Shown here: positions 1 through 12,009 of the stretch, piece by piece | Numbering within the stretch: the stretch's first letter is position 1 | Layout: every line of letters starts with the position of its first letter | DNA from: Lonicera japonica | Lineage: Eukaryota; Streptophyta; Magnoliopsida; Dipsacales; Caprifoliaceae | Length of the DNA stretch: 64,000 nt | NCBI GenBank assembly: GCA_021464415.1 | Contig: CM038471.1 | Coordinates: 10,133,386 to 10,197,385, forward strand | Direction of reading: 5' to 3' | The notes under the pieces: generated by a model | What the model was told of the DNA's origin: nothing | Seen by the model: only the letters and a program-made list of their open reading frames with translations | The model's database searches: none | Translations under genes and position numbers: made by a program

Positions 1-4
1 CGGG

Positions 5-675
5 TAGGGATGTTATTTTGGTAAACCAGTCAGTAAATAACCCTTACCAATACCAAAACAAAAATAAGAAGTTGAATACTAGATTTACCAGCTTACCAAT
101 TGGTAGTTGAAATCAGAAACCAATATCAAACCGCTTGATTGTTTGCTATATTTGATATATTTTGGTAAATTTCAGTTTTTCCATTACTTTCATTTATTTT
201 GATTTCGGTGACTAGTATTATAAGTGCAAAAGTGTATAAAGTATATTTGATTGCTTTCGCTTTCGATATACTAGGACACTTTTCGATTGAAAGTATTAGG
301 AATTTAATACTTACACGATGAAGTGAATAGCTACAATTAATTGAAAGTTAGTTGTTAAAAGATCAGTTTGCGGTACCAGTCTGAAACTTTTTGAAAAAAA
401 TTAATAACTTGTATGTATAAATTCTTGGTATTTATGGTCTTGACTATATCTTATAGTTTTTGGAATTGGTGTTTTCGATATCACACTTTTTGGTATTTTT
501 CGGTACAATAAATCAGTATTTCGGTTTTTATACATGTAATAACAAAACCAAACCAAAATATTTTGGTATTTTCAGTTTCGATAAATCTCGGTATATAAAT
601 ATATCTTACCAAAACCATTTTTCCTCGGATTAATTCGGTCGCTTTCGGTAAAAACTGTACCGAGTGACACCCCTA
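5..675. mobile_element. hAT-like non-autonomous element (TAGGG ends)
   Basis: The left end begins TAGGGATGTTATTTTGGTA and the right end, read on the minus strand, begins TAGGGGTGTCACTCGGTAC, giving diverged terminal inverted repeats with the TAGGG start typical of plant hAT MITEs. The interior is AT-rich with repeated TTGGTA/ACCAAAA words and no coding sequence. Only four bases of left flank are in the window, so the expected 8-bp target duplication cannot be tested fully; the last three (GGG) match the end of the right flank GGTGTGGG. Confidence 0.6.
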
Positions 676-1025
676 GGTGTGGGTTAAGGTGGGCCAGGTT
701 TGAATTCCTTCATATAATATACAACATAGTTTCAGTGGTCAAAATTAAACCTCTCTCTAGGTTGTGTTCGGGCCAACCATATTTCCCGGAGGCTTGTAGT
801 CGAGTTTGGCCAAACCTACGTCAAAATTGATCTAATTTATTAAGACAAAGTATTGGTTTTAGTCTAGTATATCACCCGTGCCACTTTATACTTATGTATA
901 TATTAATATATATATATATATACTCTTTCGCCCCAAACTTAAAAGTTATAATCTGACTTTTAAAAGTTTCAAAATATAATATATTTTTTATAAGATGAAA
1001 AGTCAATATACTTATATATATATAT
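676..1025. other. AT-rich spacer, nothing recognised
   Basis: This stretch between two transposon-like elements has a (TA)n run near 904-922 and no open frame or recognisable repeat. I see no gene signal. Confidence 0.5.
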
Positions 1026-2233
1026 CAGTGTTGTTAAAGGCGTTGGAAGGTGCGTATCGGGGCGCGCATCAATGCACCTTGAGGGAAAAACGCAGCGAAG
1101 CTTGATGAGAACAGCGTTTTGCACACTATGTGCATGCCTTTTATATGAGGCTTACGCATATTTGATGAGGCGCACACTTTTTACGCATTTTGGCTGAAGT
1201 TTAAGCTTTTTGTGCATTTTTTTTAATACCACAAAACCAAAACGATGCCGTTTTGAGTCAAATAAAAAAAATAAAAAATAAACCCAGCTTGTTGAATCAA
1301 TTGTAAACCCTAGAGACGAAGGAGAGACGAAGTTACGAACTAAAGCATAAACAAAGGCTTCTTAGAGCATCTCCAATAGTCTTTTCAAAAATAACTCTAC
1401 AAAAATAATTTTGTTGACCTATGTGGCACTTTGAAGAGCCATCTTAAATAATGTTTTCAATGCGCTCATAAAGCCTTTTTAAATATATTATTATTTTATT
1501 TTTTTATATTATTATATATTAAATGTTTTACTTTCCAACAATGTCATTTTAAATTAGCACAAAGTCCCATTAATAAATTATTAAAAAGTATGTTTGAAGA
1601 GCTCTTTCATCACTCTTCATATTTGAAGAGTGAGAAAGACTCTTCAAATTGGAGATTCCATTTTGCTACTTCTATTTGAGTGAATTTTGCTGACATGGCT
1701 CTTCAATAAATATGCAGTTTAGTCCTTTGAAGAGCCTGTTGGAGATGCTCTAGCTCATCACTTCTTCAGTCTTCAATCTTCATTTAAGGTATAATGGTAT
1801 ATATAGGCTGCTTACACCATTTTTACTTTTTCCTTTTCAACATTCCTTCTGTAGTTCTACCTTGAAGTATTACTAGTATTTTATTATAGTATTGTGGTAT
1901 TACCTTTTCTTTTATTATAGTCTTTTTTCTTTTTATTACTTTTTCAACATTTTTTCAGCCTTGTAGTATTACTTTTACATTGATTTTACGTTCATTGTAG
2001 TATTACTAGTATTTTCTTTTTGGTTTCTAAAGACTTTATTTTAATTGTAATATCTACTTTTATTTTTTAAGACTGTGTTATTTGACATTTAGAATTGATT
2101 TGTTTGCTTATAATATTTTTTTTAATATAAAAATATTTTGCACGAAAGGCTTACGCCTCGTCACATCAAGGCTTATGCCTTGCCTTCTGGCATGAAAATG
2201 CCTAGGCTTACGCTTTCGCCTTGAACAACACTA
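1026..2233. mobile_element. hAT-like non-autonomous element with 8-bp target duplication
   Basis: The ends are inverted repeats: the left starts CAGTGTTGTTAAAGGCG and the right, on the minus strand, starts TAGTGTTGTTCAAGGCG. The flanks are ATATATAT (1018-1025) and ACATATAT (2234-2241), an 8-bp direct repeat with one mismatch, as expected for hAT; low-complexity flanks weaken this. Sub-terminal DNA is rich in inverted GGCTTACGCC-type words (1140-1190 and 2145-2215). No transposase is visible. A separate MITE (1365-1750) is nested inside. Confidence 0.65.
1365..1750. mobile_element. MITE with GAGCATCTCCAA termini, nested in hAT-like element
   Basis: The left end GAGCATCTCCAATAG and the right end TGTTGGAGATGCTC are inverted repeats, the common plant MITE terminus associated with PIF/Harbinger-like elements. 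The interior is AT-rich with repeated GAAGAG(C/T) words. The flanks share only TA (TTA left, TAG right), so the target duplication is ambiguous. The same terminus class recurs at 15858-16554 and, decayed, at 57694-58207. Confidence 0.65.
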
Positions 2234-2394
2234 ACATATATATATACTCTTTAGTTAAAAGAAGAAGTCTGTTCTTTAGCTAAAAGAAGGAAGCCCTTTC
2301 TAGAACTTGACTGTATAAATCTATATGTACTCTTTGTTGAATCTTTAAAAATTCAAATTGGATTGATAAAACATAGTTTCTATTCATTTTTGTA

Positions 2395-2590
2395 TAAAGG
2401 TCACCTGAAGAATTTGGTTGTATGTCTGGGTTATATTTCTAAGATGAGCGTGTCAAGGATGATATTTTTGACAGTATGGTGATGAAGTTGCAGAGTCTAC
2501 CTATTAAATATTTAAGAGTTCCACTTGTAGCTACTAGACTGAAGCCTAGTGACTGAAGAATTTTGAGCAAGAAACTAGCTTAGTGTATTG
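2395..2590 (+). pseudogene. LINE reverse-transcriptase remnant
   Basis: Translation of roughly 2495-2580 reads QSLPIKYLRVPLVATRLKPS, then a stop, then RILSKKLA. This matches the region after the RT core in plant L1-type LINEs (consensus LP(I/V)RYLGVPL(I/V)STRL). Only about 60 codons can be followed, with stops in frame. No LINE start, poly(A) tail or endonuclease is seen, so this is a short scrap. Confidence 0.6.
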
Positions 2591-2774
2591 TGTGACATAA
2601 TTGATGTACTAAATTCTATAGTAAAAAAAAAACAATTTAATTCTTAACCATATATTGATTAGGTTAAAGTTATTGCGTAAATATTTTTAAAAAAAGTGTT
2701 GAAACCAAAATCAATACGTACTTAATTTGAGATGGAGAGAGGGAGGGAATATATATATAATCGAAATTTTTTAC

Positions 2775-5338
2775 CGTTCTTCCCTCCCAAAGTTGTTTAA
2801 GCCAACTGCAATGTAGTCGAAGTCCAACAAGAAAGTCTACTTCAAACGTTGTTGGGAGATATTTTGAAGGATATTCGTCCCAATTAATCCACCGTAGCTC
2901 ATTCGGAAGATGATCAGGACCTTTAGGAATGCGGGTGTTATGAATTTCCAGTAATCTTAGTTTGGACATCTTTCTAAATGCATTAGTCCCCATTTCTAAA
3001 GGCGTTAAGTGTTCGGGATTCAGCAGTATGCCTTCAATGTTTTCTGTACCCTAACAACCACAAATAAACAAAATCCAATATATATATAATTAGTAAGCAA
3101 AGAAACATATACGCGTACATCTATTAATACATTCATTTATTATTATATTTCCTTCATGTTAATTGCATTTCAAATGGAGGGTTGAAGCTTAGAGTTTAAA
3201 GAACTTATCACCGTGTTTCTTGTTAATACATATTCAATATCGCTGGTATCCCACAGCCTGCTATACTTTCCTGGTTCTCGAGGAAAATTCTGGCGAACAA
3301 TATGCCGACCCATTTCTTGTATCAATTGATGCATACAAACCCAACCATCTGAACAATGTATCAATGATTTATGAACAAGAATACTTATGGAAAGTTTCGG
3401 GTAAAAATCGAAACTGTCAAGTATCCTAGTTACACATTCTTTGTTGCTTCCTCCGTAAAAACATGCAATATCTAGGAAGGTATTTTGCACACTTTCATCT
3501 AAACCATCAAAACCTATTTTTAGTTTGTCAAGAATACCTCCATCTGGGCCTACTTCCCTTAGTTTTCGCAATGATTCTTTCCAAATATCCAAGTCTTCAC
3601 AGCGTAGCATGGAACCCAAGACTTCAAGAGCTAAAGGAAGCCCTTCACAATAATATATAACTTGATCTGAGAGCTCCTTGAAATCTTCTGGAGGACACAT
3701 ATCATTAAAGGCCTTCGAACAGAATAGCTTAGTAGCTTCAATATAATCTAATACACTCGCCTTATGTATTTGGACCTCATCACGCACAAGAAGCAGTTTT
3801 CTATCCCTAGTTGTTATTATAATTCTACTCCCTGGACCAAACCACTCCTGACTTCCAGCTAACTTTTCTAATTGCTCTGAACTATCAACATTGTCAAGAA
3901 CAAGAAGAACCCTTGTCGACTGCAGTCTTGTCGTCATTAGTGCAATTCCATCCATATCACTCGCTATCTGCAAATCCTTCACCCCCAGGGTTTTGGAAAG
4001 AAGGTGATGCTGTAAACTTCTGAGACCGTCCTTCTTTGACACTTCTCCAACTTCATGAAGAAAACAGGCAACTTCAAACTGATCTTCAATTTGAAGATAA
4101 ACGGCCCTTGCTAAAGTTGACTTGCCTATTCCACCCGATCCCCATATGGCAACAATGCGAACAACATTGGACTCTTCACCCAACAACAAAGTCACCTCCT
4201 CTATACGAGACTTCATGCCAAATAGAACCTTGTCTTCAACTTTAATTTTAGATGGGAGTTTACTCCAAATCTTTTGGACAATTCGGTCAATAAACTTTGA
4301 TTCATGCCTATATATTATAAAGAATATCAATAAGAAAATATAGTAAAGAAACACAAAACCGATAATATATGACATGGTTTGTTTTTTGGGGTTAAACATT
4401 TAAGTAAACTTTATTCTATTTAAACTTAATTCCTAATACTATATTTTCTATATAATATAATTAGAGGGACAAAATTGGTACTACCACTATCTCTTTACAA
4501 TATTAAAGCCGCAACCTTACCTAATAGGCTAACATATAAGATACAATTTCTGAATTAGGTGCAATCGAAGGGCAACCTTAAGGTGGGGTGAGTTTATTAA
4601 GTCTTCTGAACTTAAGAGGTTTGTTAATGTATTCGGATCTAAAACAGATTTAAAACCTCATAATTCTAAATGGACCACCATTTAAGACTTAAGTGCAATC
4701 AAAGGGCACCTTAAATAAATAAATAAATAATAGAATATATATATATATATATATATAATATAATTGAAGTTAATTATGAAGTATGAGCATATAGGAGCAG
4801 GATTAGTGTACCCATCCGCAGTTTTGTTCAATTCCAATCCAGCTAAGTTTGCTGCGTCTGTAAGAGCTTTTCTCCAGATTTGGACCTTGTCCGAGTCGTG
4901 TTTGCGAAACATTTCTCCAAAATGCCCTTCTTGTTTCCTTACATCCGAGGGCTCCACGTCATAGAAGATTGGGATAACTGTTTGTCCCTTTGGTGATGTA
5001 CTACTACATTCCATGATCTTCACAAGCTCATCTAAACACCACCGCGAAGAAGCATAGTTTCTGGAGAAAACGACGACGGCAAAGCTCGATTCCTCGATGG
5101 CTTTGAGGAGGGCAGGGGAGATTGATTCCCCTGTTTCGAGCCTCTCATCGTCCTTGAATGTGTAGATGCCACTCCTTTTAAGAGCAGCGTAGAGATGATC
5201 AACGAAAGCCTTCCTAGTATCTTCCCCTCGAAAGCTTAAAAATACATCGTACTTGCACCTATGAATATGATGATCTTCTGCCGAAGAGGAAGAATAAGCA
5301 GCAGCTTCAACTTCCGAAACCTCTTCAATTTTTACCAT
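2775..5338 (-). CDS. TIR-NB-ARC (TNL-type) disease resistance gene, LRR part missing
   Basis: Intracellular immune receptor of the TNL class. Inferred exons: 5338-4812 (TIR), 4307-3212 (NB-ARC), 3050-2775 (start of the LRR region), each bounded by GT/AG with compatible phases; the first two sum to 541 codons. TIR motifs: [20 protein letters not shown] near residue 30, and SSRWCLDEL with the acidic residue needed for TIR NADase activity. NB-ARC motifs in order: P-loop [13 protein letters not shown], kinase-2 [28 protein letters not shown]-type [12 protein letters not shown], then [10 protein letters not shown]. Exon 3 holds the LRR-start motif [19 protein letters not shown] and ends LKQLWEGRT at a GTAAAA donor. 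A normal TNL continues with several hundred LRR residues; none is found at lower coordinates, where LINE and hAT sequence follows. The Asp of the MHD motif is Gln here. It may be a truncated TN receptor or an expressed pseudogene. Confidence 0.85.
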
Positions 5339-5384
5339 ACTTTTGCTTAATTTTAAAGCTTAAGCTTCAGTGAATGAGTAAGAA

Positions 5385-5410
5385 AAAGAAGATATATATA
5401 TATAAATGTG
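5385..5410 (-). promoter_or_regulatory. candidate TATA region of the TIR-NB-ARC gene
   Basis: About 55-65 bases upstream of the ATG at 5338 (minus strand) lies a TTATATATATATATC run, the best TATA-like sequence in a sensible position. It could equally be a random TA microsatellite, since similar runs are frequent in this DNA. Confidence 0.35.
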
Positions 5411-5518
5411 GATCAAACTCCCTCTTATAGATCTACTACTACTAGTCTTGCTCTTAATCTCTCGCTAGCTAGAAAATATCAGCTATTACTCGTCTTTTTA
5501 CCACTCCCTTCCTTTATA

Positions 5519-5705
5519 GTACGTTCTAGTCACAGTCGAAACATCGTAGAACCTGTGCAGAACGCGGTTATTTGGGGGTAAAAACAAAAAAATAAAAATA
5601 AAAATAAAAAATCCTACTTTCCTACTATTATACTTGGCCCACTAATATTCTAGTGACAGTGCTAAACTTCGTGGATCTTGCGCGCACGCGTTTATTTAGG
5701 GTGGG
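5519..5705. repeat. diverged direct duplication upstream of the TNL gene
   Basis: Two segments of about 60 bases, 5519-5578 and 5646-5705, align: each has TTCTAGT(C/G)ACAGT, then CGT(A/G)GA(A/T)C(C/T)T, then a GTTATTTGGG or GTTTATTTAGG tail. They lie 180-370 bases upstream of the TNL start codon, so they could belong to its promoter, but they may only be an old local duplication. Confidence 0.5.
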
Positions 5706-5984
5706 TTAATTATTGCCGCCCGTCAAATCTCTTTGTAATATTTTTATATTAACTCAATGTAATAAGATTGAATATACGTATATTGACCCAGTGCAATAGG
5801 ACAAAATATGTGTACATTATTTGGTGCAATAGGGCCGAGTCAGTGTAATTTTTTTTTGTTTTCAACATTGATTTGATCCTATTACATAGAGTAAATAATC
5901 ATATACTCGGTCTTATTGTACGTACCGATTCCGCGTGAAGAGTAGTATAGAGAAATTTTCAGTGTGACAATAACTCCACCCTTT

Positions 5985-7480
5985 ATTTAGGGGTATTATG
6001 GTAAATTCAAAAAATGACCATCGAACCAAACTGATTTGAACCGGTTCATTAAAAATTGAACCAAACAAAATCGAAATCAAAACATAGAAATTAAACCAAA
6101 ACCAAATAAGTTCGATTTAAGTTTGGGGTGAGTCAGTGCAAGATAGAATCGAACCATATGCAAAATCACGTCATTTTAAATTTATTTTTGAGCTCTTGAT
6201 TAAATTACAATGACTCCTTCATACTATTTAATTTTTACCTATTAGGGACAAATTGTATTTTACAGTGCCTCGTGATTGCGCATTTCACTTTGTTATTACA
6301 AATACTCCTTTTTGTTAATTACAGACTTACGGGGCCTTGGAGATTGGTACAAGTGGGGTTTTAAGCCCCCATTTAGATTTGAAAAAAATTCATAGTAGGT
6401 ATGATATTTTTAAATTGCTATAAGGGCCTTTTTTTTTAAATTTAAAACTATGGAATTTTTTTTTTGTAAAACTTTTAGAAATTGGGGGTCTAATTTGTAT
6501 GTATTACTAGAGAATGATTGATCTTCACATTTGACTCTATTAATTATACAAAAAAAAAAAATGATATTGGCCTTCAAACGTAAATGTGAAGTAAATTAAA
6601 AGAGTTATATTTAGATTAGGAATGTTTATTAAAATGGAAACTAAAATTATATAATTATAATTTAATTTTAATTGGTGGATATACTTATTAATTTTAAAAA
6701 GGGTAATATTGTAAAATTTCGTTTAAAATTTCCTTAATTTGAGGGTGGATTAACTGAAAGATTTGGTGGATGAAAACAAAATCACCCTTTTAGAGTAGAA
6801 TAACACATAGACCCATATTATATTTTGGAAATATATCTTATCTTCTCTCATTCTACTTATTTGTAACTAAATAGAAGGAAGGTTTAGGTCTATTTCTTCT
6901 AATTATAAACAACAAAAATCTCCCCAACCACCAAAGGAAAATATTTGAAACTAATATATGAAAACGCATAAATTTCTCAAACAAAAATAAAATAAAATTG
7001 GAACATTGAGAAACTTATATTAAAAAACATTAAAAATGAAGATGTTTTTCAATGTTTTCAAGATATGAAGCATCGGAAAAGAATTTTTGTGACGTGTTTA
7101 TTTTTTGTACATGTCTTCATATAATAGATGTTTAATATAGGATATTTTTCGGTGTTACTACTCCTTGTAATTAAAAAAATTGTTTAGCCCCCACTGAGTT
7201 AAAATTCTGGGATCACCACTGCTTGATTGGCAATCTGATGGCCACTGGTTTGAAATATGTGTTTATGTATTAATTATATTTTGATTTGCATCAGGTTGTA
7301 TACTTGTGTATTATTAATATTGTGATCAGCAACAAGTTATATACTTATTCGTATTAACTTAAGAATGATTAAAAATAGATTAAACTTGAATCAAAACCAA
7401 AACAAAAGGTTTGGTTAGGATTTAGGTTTGGAGGATTCGAAAACCGAACCAAAATTCGGTTTGGGTTTGAGCCTCATAAT
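5985..7480. repeat. diverged element with AACCGAACC-type ends, copy 1
   Basis: The left portion (5985-6170) and right portion (7360-7480) are rich in degenerate GAACCAAA/TTTGGTTTGGG words. The same left and right portions occur again at 9850-10005 and 10240-10351, in the same order around different interiors. Such ends are common in old plant non-autonomous transposons. No coding capacity or target duplication could be identified. A sub-block at about 6333-7221, with GTGGGG(G/T)TTAA-like inverted ends, may be a further insertion. Confidence 0.4.
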
Positions 7481-9845
7481 TCTTACTGGACCAAAACCGA
7501 AAACATGCCCACACTTATTTGTGTTTAATTTTTTTTTCATATTTTACTACTATTGGACTTGGCCCACTATTTACCATCTTGGATACAACTCTGGGTTGAC
7601 AGGGAGTCCTACAGGTCAAATCCCAGTAGTGTGATTGTGGATTACTCAAGCTGCGTAAAATTTGGCCCAGGCATTGCTTAGTATATAACCAAAAAAATCT
7701 TATTTTATAAATTTAAACTTATTTATATCACTAATAATTCTTTATATTTTTTATGACTTTTAGATTACTAGCGATCAACAGAAAGAGTGCCCTGGGTTGT
7801 CAAATGGCATCTTGATCACTTGGAATTCCAATAGTGATACCAACTTTTGGAGGTCAATTTGTGAATTGTATATATACATATTTATTTATTTTAGCTTACA
7901 CTTAATACGCATATCACGTGATACGTATGAAATTCTTATACATCTATTTTGAAGAGAGTAATTAACCAAAATAATAAATGCATAATTGGCTTATTGTTAT
8001 GGAAAAAAATTGATTGCATATAATTATCAAGCGCATATAAAAAATTGCTTATCTACATTTAATACACACTCAAAATAATTGTATATTATGACTATGTTTT
8101 ATTGCAAGCGTATGTAAAAGGTTGCAAGAGAATTTTATTTACAAACGAAAATTATGACAATGCTTGTATAAAAAACATAATTAAAATCCATTAATTGTAT
8201 ATATTATGCCTCTATTTTGTTCCGCTAAGAAAATAAAAATAAAAAGTGCATAACATAACAAGTTTCCATGTAAAAAAAAGAGTTAGATATGGGATCTAAG
8301 ATGATATCAATTTCAAAAAATAAAAAATAAAAAAGCAACAGTAACACAAATAGTTGTACAATTTTAGTCACAGTAGTTATCATCCTTATGACATGCTATT
8401 TGGGTTAAAAATAAACAAATCTTATTTTACGATTGTCAGACTTAGTTCAGCAATTATCATCTTTAGTTCATCTTTGAGGTTGACAAGAAATTCTTTAGGT
8501 CAAATTTCAGCAACTGCACAAATATTATGTCGCAGCAGTGAATCTGGTCTAAATTGCACAGAAGAATTAATCGAAGTGTGTGAAAAGTTGACTAGACAAT
8601 ACCTAATATTAATCAAAAAAATCATATTTCACAAATCTAAACTCACTTACATAACTCTTTTTTTTGATGGATTTTTTAAAGTAGAAGAACGGATCACATG
8701 GAGTTTCAATAGTGATTACCATCTTTTGGAGTTAAATTTGTGAATTATATATATATATTTTACCAAACACTTGATACGCATATAACCGGTGATGCCAGAT
8801 ATGTATACGTACGTGTGAAACTCTTATACACCTATTTTGAAGAGAATAATTAACCAAAATAATAAATGCATCATTGGCTGATTATTATTTTTTAAAAAAA
8901 AGAATTGATTGCATATAATTATCAAGCTTGTCTAAAAAATCGTTTTCCTGCATTTCATACACGCTTAAAATAATTGTACATTATGAATATGTTTTATTGC
9001 ATGCGTATGTAAAAGTTGAAAGAGGGTTCTATTTACAAACCAAATTTAAGAAAAAGTTGCAAGAGGGTTCTATTTACAAACCAAATTTAAGAAAATGCAT
9101 GTATGAGAAAATATGCCAGAACTTTTTAATTAAAATAATTGTATTTATTATGCCTATGTTTTGTTGCGACATTAAAATAAATAAAAAATAGCGTGACTTC
9201 TTACCATGTCAAAAAAAATTTGAAGGAAAAAATAGATATAAGATCTAAAATGATATTAATTTCAAAAAAAAAAGTGAATAACAACACATGCATTGCGCTA
9301 GATAATACGACAATTTACCGCTGCAGTAGTCTTACTCATAATTTCCATGAAGTTTCCACTGTTAATAGTCTTACTCTTAGTCATCGCCAGCAAGAAAATA
9401 TGACAATTTACCCCACTTTTGACACAAATAGTAGTACAACTTTAGTGACAATGGAAAGAGACTTCATGGTTCTTGCACCAACGTGCTATTTGGGTTAAAA
9501 ACTAACAAATGCTATTTTACGATTATCAGACATGGTACATCAATTATTGTTTTCGGTTCAGCTCTGGAGACAGACATATAATTCCTTTAATTGAATCCCA
9601 ATGGTTGTAAAAATATTATATGTGACAGCAACGAATGTGGTTTAAGCTGCAAAGGAGGATTAGTCTGACGTGCGCAAAAGTTAGCCCGGACAACGCCGAA
9701 TATAAAGCAAGAAAATCATATTTTACAAATCTAAATTTATTTATATCACTATTCTTTATATCTCTGATGGATTTCAAAGTACTAGATGACTTGATCAGTT
9801 GGAGTTCCAATAAACTAAATTTTTGAAGTTAATTTGTGAAATGTA
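7230..9845. repeat. diverged ~1 kb repeat units, copies 1-2 and start of 3
   Basis: Blocks with the same order of landmarks recur: GATCACTTGGA(A/G)TTCCAAT, then TTTGTGAATTGTATATATA, then a TACGTATGAAA-like run, then TATTTTGAAGAG(A)(G/A)TAATTA, then AATAATAAATGCAT, then a CAAGCGCAT/AAAAATTGCTT run and GTATATTATGACTATGTTTT. Copies start near 7790, 8690 and 9785; the third is cut near 9850 by the next element and resumes near 12040. Open frames here (8354-8743, 8928-9191, 9193-9498) have no recognisable protein and follow the repeat, so I do not call genes. Confidence 0.6.
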
Positions 9846-9849
9846 TATA

Positions 9850-10351
9850 TATATAGGGGTATTGTAACGAACGTGAAAATTGAATGATGGATCCGAACCA
9901 ATCCGTTAAAAACCAAACCGAAAAAAAGAAGCGAAATTGAAACTTAATATATTTGGTTCAGGTTTGGGGTGTACCACTGCATAAACAAACCGAACAAAAT
10001 CGAATCATTGCATATATGACTCGAAAATAATATTACTTCATTATCTAAAATTTTATGTTTCTAAAATTTACGCTCTAGTGAGTACTCATCTCTTTAAACT
10101 ATTATGAATATTGGAGTTATATTATAAATGTAAGAGTTAATATTTTTTATCTTCAACATAAGTAGGAACAAATATAAAGTTATTATTTTTTTTGATTGAA
10201 ATAAGTGTTGCCTCACAATTTATGTTCTTTATAAAAAAAATATGAAAACTAAATTAAACCGAACAAAATTTTTTGGCTCGAGTTTGGTTTTAGAAGATTT
10301 AAAAACTGAACCGAAACTGAACATTTAAATTTGGTTTGGGTTTAGGTCTCT
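9850..10351. repeat. AACCGAACC-type element, copy 2 (left part)
   Basis: This resembles 5985-7480: GGGGTATTGTAACG at the left, GAACCAATCCGTTAAAAACC, then GGTTTGGGGTGTACCACTGC, and a right part with AAACCGAACAAAAT and TTTGGTTTGGGTTTAGG. It is interrupted at 10352 by the solo LTR, whose left target duplication TCTCT is 10347-10351. No coding capacity was seen. Confidence 0.45.
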
Positions 10352-12002
10352 TGATAAACGCATAATATTGTCATGTTTAAGCTCTTTCCCGGAGTCGCTT
10401 GACGCGTTTGTTGCTTTAATTTTGCCTAATTATCCACTTATTTTTAGATTAGTGCCGTAGCGAGTTTTGTATTTAACATGGCCCAAGTTGGTGTGTATTT
10501 TGTAGTATTCCATGTGTTTGTAGGATTGGAGTACAATGGTGTTGCATAGATTGATCAAGAGTGAGCTCGGAGGCTTGCAAAGTGCTGAGTGAACAAGTTC
10601 CAGACCCATGATCAATCATGGGCAAAGCCATGATCGATCATGGCTTGCAAAATTTCTGGCAGAACACTTCCATGATCGATCATGGCCCCGCGAGTGCACC
10701 AACTATCTTTTGCTTTTAGCCTTATTTTGGGGAAACTTGTTCCTAGATATTTTTCCTTGGATAGTTTATTAATTTAAGTACTCCTTTAGCTATTGTTTAG
10801 TCTAGGGAGATAGAATATAGATCATTATCTAGTTTTACACACTTAGAAGTTCTAGAGAGAAGGGAGAGCTCTTTGAGTATTGTTCTTCATTTTTCCTTTG
10901 TAAGTGTTTAATTTGTAAGAATGATTTCTTCTTCTATAATATTTGTTCTTGCATCTATTATGGAGTAGTCTATTACTAAGGTTACAGAGGTTGATTGCGA
11001 TATGATTTTTGGTGATTAATGGCTCAATCCATATTTAAAGTTTGATAAATATTTGTGAATCCTCTTCTTTTTCACCATATCTTCCATTATTTCATGCTTT
11101 CTAGGTATTTTCATATTAAGTTAAGACTTCATATGCCTTGTATATTTAGTTCTTGGATGATAATAAACATACAACATATTTATATGGTTCTAGAAAGCTT
11201 GTAGTCTTTTTCCCCCATTCATGGAGTTTCTTGTCCTTTTTGTAGAAATTATGAATAGTTCATAAAACTCCATAGATGGATTGTAAATTTGTTTAGCTTA
11301 TCTTTGATTCATTTCTTGATATATTGAGTGCTTCTTACACTATATGTGATACTTAGACTCTTTATTTTCTAACATAAGTGATAAATGATGAGATGACAAA
11401 TTTATCCCATAAACTTCATTCCGTTTCATTGTTAGGATTCACTTTATAATTTTCATTCTTTAAATCATGAGATTGCATACACTTGCTTTATGTTAAATCT
11501 TTTTATGATGAGTTTGTCATATCTATCTCGGATTAGCTTCATCGGGAATGGGTTGCCTTGCTTCACACCCGTAGCTAAGAGATAGGAACGATAACCTCGT
11601 CTTTGGTGGAATGTTGTTTGTTTCTCTCCTGATATAGCTTCAATCCGGGAATGAGGCGCCTAGCGTCGCACCCTTTGCTATTGAGAGATACACCAACATT
11701 CCCCTTATCTTAAGAAACCTTGTGTTGAAACCTTTGTATGAGCTATCGATCACCGTCTCTTAAATCGTAACTAACCTCCACCTACCTTAGTGCTTTCTTA
11801 TTAATTTTCGCATCTGTTTTACATTTACGTTGTTCTACAACAAATCCAACTCACACAAAATCTGAAAATCACTTAATCCGTAATCCATTCCATCCCTTTT
11901 CACTTATCCCTGTGGTTCGACACTCGAACTTCCGAGACTATAATACAACTTGACAAGTTTGCACTTGGGCTCTATCAAAGCGCGTTATTTTAAGTTGCGT
12001 CA
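10352..12002 (+). mobile_element. solo LTR, 1651 bp, with TCTCT target duplication
   Basis: The element begins TGATAAACGC and ends GTTGCGTCA, so it has TG...CA ends. It is flanked on both sides by TCTCT (10347-10351 and 12003-12007), a perfect 5-bp target duplication. Near the right end, CCTGTGGTTCGACACTCGAA followed by a GACTATAATACAACTTGACA run is typical of the R-U5 end of plant LTRs, so it reads on the plus strand. No internal region follows: this is a solo LTR left by recombination between the two LTRs of a full element. Three copies of a 16-bp palindrome lie at 10606-10685. Confidence 0.85.
10606..10685. promoter_or_regulatory. three copies of 16-bp palindrome CCATGATCGATCATGG in the solo LTR
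   Basis: Copies lie at 10606-10621 (CCATGATCAATCATGG, one centre base changed), 10628-10643 and 10670-10685 (both perfect palindromes). They sit in what should be the U3 promoter part of the LTR, upstream of a weak TATA-like GAATATAGAT near 10813. Repeated symmetric sites suggest binding of a dimeric protein; function is inferred. Confidence 0.6.
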
Positions 12003-12009
12003 TCTCTTA

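Noticed and set aside
8354..9498. Three plus-strand frames of 87-129 codons
   Set aside because: They lie in diverged ~1 kb repeats whose other copies do not keep the frames open.
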